From NCBI RefSeq assembly GCF_004359215.1, contig NC_090610.1:5003402-5067401 (forward strand): a stretch of DNA of 64,000 bases. Reading direction: 5' to 3'. Below are positions 57,699-64,000 of this stretch, piece by piece. The stretch comes from Bremia lactucae. Taxonomy: Eukaryota > Oomycota > Peronosporomycetes > Peronosporales > Peronosporaceae. Made by a program: the position numbers and the translations under genes. Position 1 is the first letter of the stretch; every line of letters begins with the position of its first letter. The notes under the pieces were generated by a model. It saw only the letters and a list, made by a program, of their open reading frames with translations, did not search any database and had not been told where the DNA came from.

Positions 57699-58231
57699 TG
57701 TAACGGGCTAAAGTTGCCCTAATGTTACACAGTCCCCGCTATGTACACTTAGTGTACTTAAGGTGATGGTCAACTACTTAAATAAAGTAATTAGACCCAG
57801 CACTCGGGTGTGGTTCACTTTTGTGACTAACCCATGTTTATGTGATGCACATAGGTGCATTCACATTAGGAGGGATGACGGCTAGCGTCATCCGGTACGC
57901 GAGATATCTAGAAAGATATGCTCGCAATACATATTAGTGTTATCGATAGAGATGACATTTTGATTGTTAAAAAATAGATATTTATATTTAATAAGATTAA
58001 ATCTAAATCAGTCTGAAAACTACTTCCTACTTGGTAAGTGCGCTCGAGGAGCCGGATTACCGCCCCCGTGACGACACTTAACTGAAGCTCTTAGTGCGTT
58101 GAGTGAGGTCGCTAAGGCACCCGCCACAACTACCTCACTGCACGCAAGAGAAGCTGGTTTAACCGCTTCCTCGCTGTGCTAGTGTGTGTGTTTAAGTTGA
58201 GCGTGGCCGCATTACGACGTGCCCGCCTACA
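57699..58231 (+). repeat. LTR, family A (3' LTR)
   Basis: TGTAACGGGC...CCTACA, 533 bp, preceded by a purine-rich AAAGGGAGGATAG. The hairpin near 57875-57895 keeps its stem. Confidence 0.85.
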
Positions 58232-59706
58232 ACGTTTGTATCGCTGCCTGTATTCCTAGAGGACATCCCGGGTGTTTTGTAAGCTATAGCGCCTGCTGAA
58301 ATTAGTGTAGTTAGTTTAGACAGTTGATGATTGACGGTAGATTTTTATGTTGCTAGTCGTGCTCGGAGATTTCAACGTTACTGATCGTGCACGGAGATTT
58401 CAACGTTGATATATTTAATGAAATGTGACGGGCTGAAATTATGACATTTAATTGGCTAAATTATATGGGTTGAGTTTGCTTTGAATGTGATGTGATGGCT
58501 GGTCACTAATATGAATGAGAAAGAGGGCATATTGTGAATTTTTTATGAAAAGGGGTAGATTGAGGAATTTGAGTCAAAAGCGGGGCATTTAATGAAATTT
58601 CTCTTTATAATATTCACGTTATACTTAGTAATCTTAAAAAGATTAAATATCGTTTTATTTGTTCGTCAAGGGAGAAGGCGTTCAACACAACTATATTCTT
58701 TGCTCTCATTACATACAATCTACTTTTCTTCACGTATGAATGAGCACTCCAACGTAGACATTTCTTTCTTGCCCCGAAGTCGACGGTACCTGTCAGTCAT
58801 GCAAGTCATTTGTATTGTCGACGCCTGGTTTAGATGTCACAATATCAACCAAGCCAGAAATTTTATAAGCGACGAAAAATCCCTAAAAATAAAGAGGGCA
58901 GTTACCAACATAAACCAGGTGTTGTGTATAAGCAATTATCTTAAGCTTTGCAATTCTTACGATTCAATTTCAAATCTTCTATTTCTCTTTTTTATTCTAT
59001 CGGCACAACTCACTTTACCGGGTTGACCTATCACGTAGCTCATGGCAAATCACAGATTCTCATAGCAGCATTACAATTGACCTATTTATGTGTACAAATC
59101 CTGAGCGCAAATATTATTTAAAGCTTATGTTAGCATCTACCCTACACCTTGCGATGCTCCATTCGCCGCAGCAATTGCAAATTAATTGCATGCGCCTGTC
59201 CACTTGCAGCATTAACTTGATGCCTCATTCTATTAGGCGGCATGTTGCTGTAACCTTAAATTTATTATGGCTTCCATGACAAAGTGAGCTTCTGCTCCCC
59301 GATTGTCTGATTAAAGAGCGCAATATCGTGATTAATTACACTTTCTAAAATAATCAGATTAGCAGCGTTTGCAACAACGAAGCGGTAGCAACTGCACGAC
59401 TTTTTGTGAACTTTTCTTTTTGTTAGGCAGCAGATGGGAGCACTTTGATCACAGATTATATAAGAATGGTGAAAAGTTTTTTAGTGGGGTCAGTAAGGAA
59501 TGGGCAAAATGGGGTTTTGAACATATTTTGATAATTAAACTTGAGGTTGAAAAGGGAAGGATTTCTTTTGAGTTAATTGATTGCGGCTTCTTAATACGCA
59601 ATGCCCCTTAATTCCCATCTCAAGCTTTATCCCTATTCTGACCAGACCCATTTGGCGGTTTCCACACAACAGCAAAAGTTCAGTAGAACGCAGTTGGTCA
59701 TTTCAA
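58232..59706. other. AT-rich interval before the SH3-repeat gene
   Basis: It contains the dispersed repeat 58328-58480. A plus-strand frame at 58592-59026 (144 codons) has a hydrophobic start but no family I recognise; I treat it as chance. An initiator-like TCATTTC lies at 59698-59704, right before the ATG. Confidence 0.4.
58328..58480 (+). repeat. Dispersed ~150-bp repeat, copy 2
   Basis: It matches 41388-41540. It lies about 97 bp after the family A LTR end. Confidence 0.7.
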
Positions 59707-61626
59707 ATGGTCGCGATCATCAAGGAAGACAACACCGTAAAGCCAAAGCGCTCTAGTTTTGCGCTGGGTGGTTTTCTATCGAAAGTGCCAACTTACCGCA
59801 AAGAAAAGAGTCCACATGAGGGGCTCCTAGAGCATGCGGCCGAGGAAGAGCCAGTGCACAATGGCCAGTCTCGCGAGCTGCCCGACTTCTCCAGTGAACG
59901 CCGATCGCTCGAGTGCGTGCCACCAGCTTCGTCCGCTGCGTCAATGGCGGCGGCGGCTATCCGTCGCCGTGGGATGTCTATTGAGCAGACGGCATCGACT
60001 CTTTACCGCCTCATGAACGCGCGTCAAAGCTCGGCACCTGAGCCATCCGAGACGTCAAAAATATCACCTACTGGCAGCGATGGCACCGCGCCTTTGCCGC
60101 AATCCGACGCGGAACTCACAATGCGGCGCGGTATGTGTGTGGCCACCAAGTATGGCACAGGCACGGTGCTCGACATACGCGTGGATGATGGCTTCTTTGT
60201 CGTCCAGCTGGGACCCAAAAGTATCGCGTACGTGCGTGAGGACACGATTATTCGAGAGATTAAAAGTGTAGTGGGTGAACGGGTCAAAACGCGCTGGGGA
60301 ATGGCCACAGTTGAGCAATATTACGTTGAGGAGGACATGTACAGCATCGCTCTAGACTGGCGCTGGGACGACGAGCATGTGTGGCGCATGAAAGCCACGA
60401 CGAAAAAGTTTGAGAAAATCGCTCCACGGGGCACTCTGATTCAGAATACGAAAAACCTTCTTTTTGAAGGTTACAGTTCGTTGCGGGAAAGCGTCGGCTC
60501 CAAGCTTAATAACACGAACAAGAGGTTAGGTTGTTTGTATTACTTTTGAGGGGGGTTACGTTTTGGTTTCTCATGCGAAATTTCAATAATAGTATTGCGG
60601 TCAACATGAAGCATGATGCTGTGGAGAAGCCAGACTTGGGTACGGCGCAGACACCTTTTGGTATTTGCACGGTCCTGGAGGTACGTCAAGACGAGTGCTT
60701 TGTGGTGATGACGTCGTTTGGTGCCACGGCGTTTTTGACTCCAGACTCGGTGCGAATGCTGGGGCGACGGACACACTTTGTGAAAGGAGACCGCGTGAAT
60801 ACGCCCTACGGACCTGGTCATATTGTACACTTTCGGGACGATGATGAGACGTACGCGGTGGAGTTAGAACTACCACTGCTTGACGGTCCGTCGCCTATAC
60901 TATTCCTTAGCGACGAGCGTGCCGCGACAGACTTGACGCTTGCACCAGCGGCTGCCAACACGCGTTTGTCCTCGATACTGAACATCACGCGCACGTCCAT
61001 GATAAACGCTGGGGAGAGAATGCGCAGTGCCTCTGTTGCTGCTGGTGGTCTCACGACGCTTCCCACGAATCTACCGACGCTTCCCGGGGGCCTCCCAACG
61101 CTTTCAAGTGTCAAGGCACGAGTTTCAACGATGGCTACTATCAAGATGGCGCCGTACGTTCTTATTGTTTATACATATTTGGTCGCGCGTAGCATTTCTT
61201 ATTTATTATATTAATTTGTACAGGAAAACCAAGTTTCACAAGGATGAGCGCGTACTCACAACATTCGGATCCGGATTCGTGACGGAGGTCCGTCCGTACG
61301 ATAAAATTTACCAGGTGTATCTGCGCCGGTTGAAATGTTCCGGCTATTTCTACGAGACAAGCATCGGTCCATTCCCGTACGAGCGTGTGACGCATTTTGT
61401 CGTGGATGGTCGTACAATTCCAGCACCACCGATTCCTAAGAATGCGAGTGACTACAAGCGTCGTGCAGTGATTTCCAAGGCGATCAAGTCAGCTCGAGCA
61501 GGCACTTATCTTACCTTGACGACTCGCGCCAACCCTGAGGAGCAGACAAAATCGGAGGAGCCGGCTATTGCAATGGATGCCACCAGTGTTGTGTCCGTTC
61601 CCGCGCTGGTCTCAGTCGCTGAATAA
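59707..61626 (+). CDS. Protein with five SH3/KOW-like repeats, function unknown
   Basis: Three exons (59707-60524, 60593-61153, 61224-61626) encode 593 residues; both introns are phase 2. Five copies of a roughly 45-residue unit with pattern G-x-R-V-x-T-x2-G-x-G-x-V-x5-D-x2-Y-x-V-x-L occur at about 141-187, 190-236, 289-330, 338-380 and 464-515. The unit resembles small SH3-like beta barrels (KOW/Tudor type). The N-terminal 135 residues are polar and low complexity with RRRGMSIEQ. A Pro/Leu/Thr-rich spacer (TLPTNLPTLPGG) lies before the last unit. No signal peptide or TM segment. I do not recognise a named family; a binding or scaffold role is a guess. Confidence 0.8.
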
Positions 61627-62209
61627 TGCCTTTGCAAAATTATGAATAGTCCAATAATGTGTGCTTATATCGACTCGGAGTTCGTGTTATGTCTGTCTCG
61701 TACATTGCTGTTACGGTTGGTGCTGTTAAAATCGAACAGGTATCATCAACTCATTCATTAATCAAGGCTTCCCAATTGAACGGATATTACCACGGCTCAC
61801 GTGCAAGCAAAGTGTATAAGGCTCACTAGTAGAAGATGTACATAACGCGCTGCGAATACAAGGCACAAGTTACATTGCTTCAAGTACGATGTGTGCTTGC
61901 TTTGGTTCACGCCGCTTGGTTAAATGTCAGGACTTCTGGAGCTCAAGTGCAATTTCAGTAAGACGCGCGCAAATTTGTCGTGACACTATAACTTTATTAG
62001 TATTTTCTTAAATTTATCACGTTTGATGCAATAGGAATTGGTTTTTAATACGCACCTAGACATGCGGAAAGGAATCGTTGTGTTGACGCATTTACTCATA
62101 CCAAAAAATGTAGGTCTGAATACAATCAAATTCGAGTATGAAGGAAGACAGTTTTACTAATATTCTGTTATCGAGAACTAGTAGCGGCAAGCGTGGCCAA
62201 ATTGCAATA
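61627..62209. other. Intergenic interval
   Basis: No gene or repeat recognised. An in-frame ATG at 62138 would extend the next gene by 24 residues. Confidence 0.45.
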
Positions 62210-63086
62210 ATGGTGCGGCAAGAGGACCCTACAGCAGGGCGTGGTTTCATAGAATATATGACTTTGTAGAAATATCGATTCTGTGGAGGCCTTGAGCCAC
62301 CTGACTGGATAGTAGCCGAGCTACCGCTGCTCTCGGGCGATCACAGCAAAGTGGTGCGAAAGCAGTTTTTAATTCTTCAAATTGGCGTCAAACATTACAA
62401 GTTGTCATTGTATCCTCTACAGACACTCAAAGATCTGACGACTATATGTGGTGCTATTGGAGAAGACATCGCACTACAGGTGGGTGGTAGTGTCGATAAG
62501 ATCTGCTTTAGGGGCTCAACAGTGCAAATTCGATCAACAGGAGCTAGACTTCGCATACAAGCTCATTGGAGAAGCCGCAATCGCCAAGGTTGGTATGTAA
62601 AAACTCCATGGCTCTTAACTGAGCTAGACCATATCACAATATTACAGGCAGTGGTCGCTGTGCTGCGATTTATCTTAACTCATGCTGCCAAGTACAATGT
62701 CGACTATGCTGAACTTGTCGAGGAGCTGCAACAGCTGGGCATGCGTCATGAGGTTGCAGATACAATTGTGCAGAGCTACGAAGACCTTCGCGCGAACATC
62801 CAGGACCAGCAGCGCCTGAACCGTTTTAAGGTTGTTTGAGTATTTTGTCTCGAAACGTGAACTGAATGTGCAATGAATTCAGTTTCCAGGCATTGAGAAG
62901 GTTGAATGGAGGGTCAAGAACTCGCATGCGATAAATTTAAATTTGAGGCTTGACCAGCCAATTATGGACTGCAATGTGGCGACAATGTCAGAATGTTGCG
63001 ATCTTACTTTTGAAATGACTTCAAACAAATTTTTGGCGCTTTACGAGGAGCTTAGTCAAGCGCAATCGATGCTGAAAAGCGGATGA
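62210..63086 (+). CDS. COMMD4: COMMD4-like COMM-domain protein
   Basis: Start and end match human COMMD4: after Met, KYRFCGGLEPPDWIVAE parallels the human N-terminus, VEELQQLGM matches the middle, and the C-terminus VEWRV...MTSNKFLALYEELSQAQ is the COMM domain. Proposed exons: 62210-62212 (Met codon only), 62270 to about 62340, an exon ending at 62588 (frame FDQQELDFAYKLIGEA), 62648-62830 and 62883-63086. The splice between the second and third is unresolved; between them an open frame exists but does not resemble the family. The 62138 ATG would add 24 residues. COMMD proteins form the Commander complex for endosomal recycling; that role is carried over from the family. Confidence 0.85.
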
Positions 63087-63446
63087 GTTGATGTGGAAAA
63101 ATAATAAAAAATAGAAATAAACACGCAGATCAATTAAAATTATAGCATTGCTTATCAGCTCACCTAGCAGCATGCTGACATATTAGCCTCATTCTGTTGA
63201 CCTCAACTCCCATTGTATTCAGCGACACTTTGCAGAGCTGTGTCAGAGGACGCTGAAGTTAGCATGATTTTCTATTTGTATTCGAGGAATTCAACAAAAC
63301 ACTATTTATAAAAATGTAAATGCTACTTTTATTTAGGTCAAATCTGGGTCACTTCTACCGTGAGGGCAGCTTTTTTCTTGCATTGCCGTCATCCCAAAAA
63401 TCCATACGAAAACTATTCGAACCAGAAGTGAGGCACTCGAACGTCT
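63087..63446. other. Intergenic interval
   Basis: AT-rich, no gene recognised. A stop lies in frame shortly before the ATG at 63447. Confidence 0.45.
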
Positions 63447-64000
63447 ATGGGCGGCGGGTCCTGGGTCGTTCAAGAGGGTTTCCTACTTTGTCAGCGCGAT
63501 GAAGCTGTTTCTCTATCTCGCATCAAGGAGAGCAAGCCTTCCCAAACAAAAGCGACTATCGGCAATGTCCAGAGCCTTCACGAGCTCTACGTCGTGCTCA
63601 CAATGAACCGCAAACTTGAGTTCTTCGACAATAGCGACGCCGAGACGCGCAACAAGATCGATGGTGGGTATTTGATGGGCTTTGGTGGCTGGGACGGCAA
63701 CGGGTTGCTAAAGGTGGATTCGTACGGGTTGGAACTTAAAGTTGAGCGCAACGTTAAGCCGCGCATGCATTTAGCAGCACTGAACCGCGTAGACCTGGAG
63801 AAATGGTGTCGAGGCTTTATGGCTGTGCTCGATCCACATAGCACAGCCGGAGAGGAAGTTCGACGCGAGCGACGTCGCGTAAAAAAGGAGGAGAAAAGGC
63901 TCCAGAAAGACCGAGAGGAACAGATTCGCAAATGGAAAGAAAAAAAAGCGCGAATGATTCAGGAAGAGCAGGATCGTCTTTTGGCTCGCGAAGAAGAGAT
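63447..64000 (+). CDS. PH-domain / coiled-coil protein, N-terminal part
   Basis: An open frame of 184 codons runs off the right edge. It begins MGGGSWVVQEGFL. Residues 8-128 have the PH pattern: EGFL start, ELYVVL and KLEFFD strands, and a final helix LEKWCRGF with the near-invariant Trp at 120. Residues about 134-184 are Lys/Arg/Glu rich, a likely coiled coil or single alpha helix. An in-frame TGA a few codons upstream supports this ATG unless an upstream exon exists. PH domains bind phosphoinositides or proteins; target unknown. The MGGGS start is not a full N-myristoylation consensus. Confidence 0.75.
   Translation, partial: MGGGSWVVQEGFLLCQRDEAVSLSRIKESKPSQTKATIGNVQSLHELYVVLTMNRKLEFFDNSDAETRNKIDGGYLMGFGGWDGNGLLKVDSYGLELKVERNVKPRMHLAALNRVDLEKWCRGFMAVLDPHSTAGEEVRRERRRVKKEEKRLQKDREEQIRKWKEKKARMIQEEQDRLLAREEE

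Noticed and set aside
58592..59026. 144-codon plus-strand frame with a hydrophobic start, considered as a secreted effector
   Set aside because: No RxLR or similar motif, AT-rich composition, no recognisable domain and no supporting context.

Overview
The window looks like an oomycete nuclear genome, probably Peronosporales (Phytophthora or downy mildew type). Genes have many short GT-AG introns of about 50-130 bp. Compact host genes form islands inside nested, decayed Ty3/gypsy retrotransposons. The host proteins are conserved eukaryotic families: ribosomal eS24, ABCF1, COMMD4, GOST/Lung-7TM receptors and GILT thiol reductases. The assignment is inference; no species marker is present.

Layout. 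1-12.57 kb holds retrotransposon remains: the 3' end of a family A element, a scrambled family B copy, and an LTR-to-LTR family B element at 6280-12568. 13.0-23.7 kb is a tight host gene island: a tandem double-GILT membrane protein, two divergent GOST-family seven-TM proteins whose start codons lie 69 bp apart, eS24, and an ABCF1-like translation factor. 24.1-58.2 kb is retrotransposon territory: a family A copy (24.1-31.2 kb), a near full-length family B copy (31323-38978), a truncated A copy, LINE and Ty1/copia scraps, a further B copy on the other strand (46.8-51.6 kb), and a rearranged A element between two same-direction LTRs (53.5-58.2 kb). 59.7-64.0 kb is a second host island: a protein with five SH3-like repeats, a COMMD4-like protein, and the start of a PH-domain/coiled-coil protein that leaves the window.

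Retrotransposon families. Family A has LTRs of about 520-533 bp (TGTAACGGGC...CCTACA), a CCHC gag, pol with a chromodomain, and an antisense open frame between chromodomain and 3' LTR. Family B has LTRs of about 505-517 bp with TGTAAC/GTTACA ends and a different gag-pol. It also carries an antisense open frame between integrase and 3' LTR; three copies keep the same coiled coil at protein level. Both families have the primer-site core TGGTAGCAC two bases inside the 5' LTR. Their LTRs and 3' tails contain many short perfect hairpins. Most gag-pol frames are broken.

The two most interesting items are the antisense genes of the two LTR families and the double-GILT protein. The latter has two CxxC sites, duplicated intron positions and a C-terminal KKDA that fits a KKXX ER-retrieval signal. 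Exon structures were worked out by hand from splice signals, frame continuity and family similarity; none was checked against transcripts.
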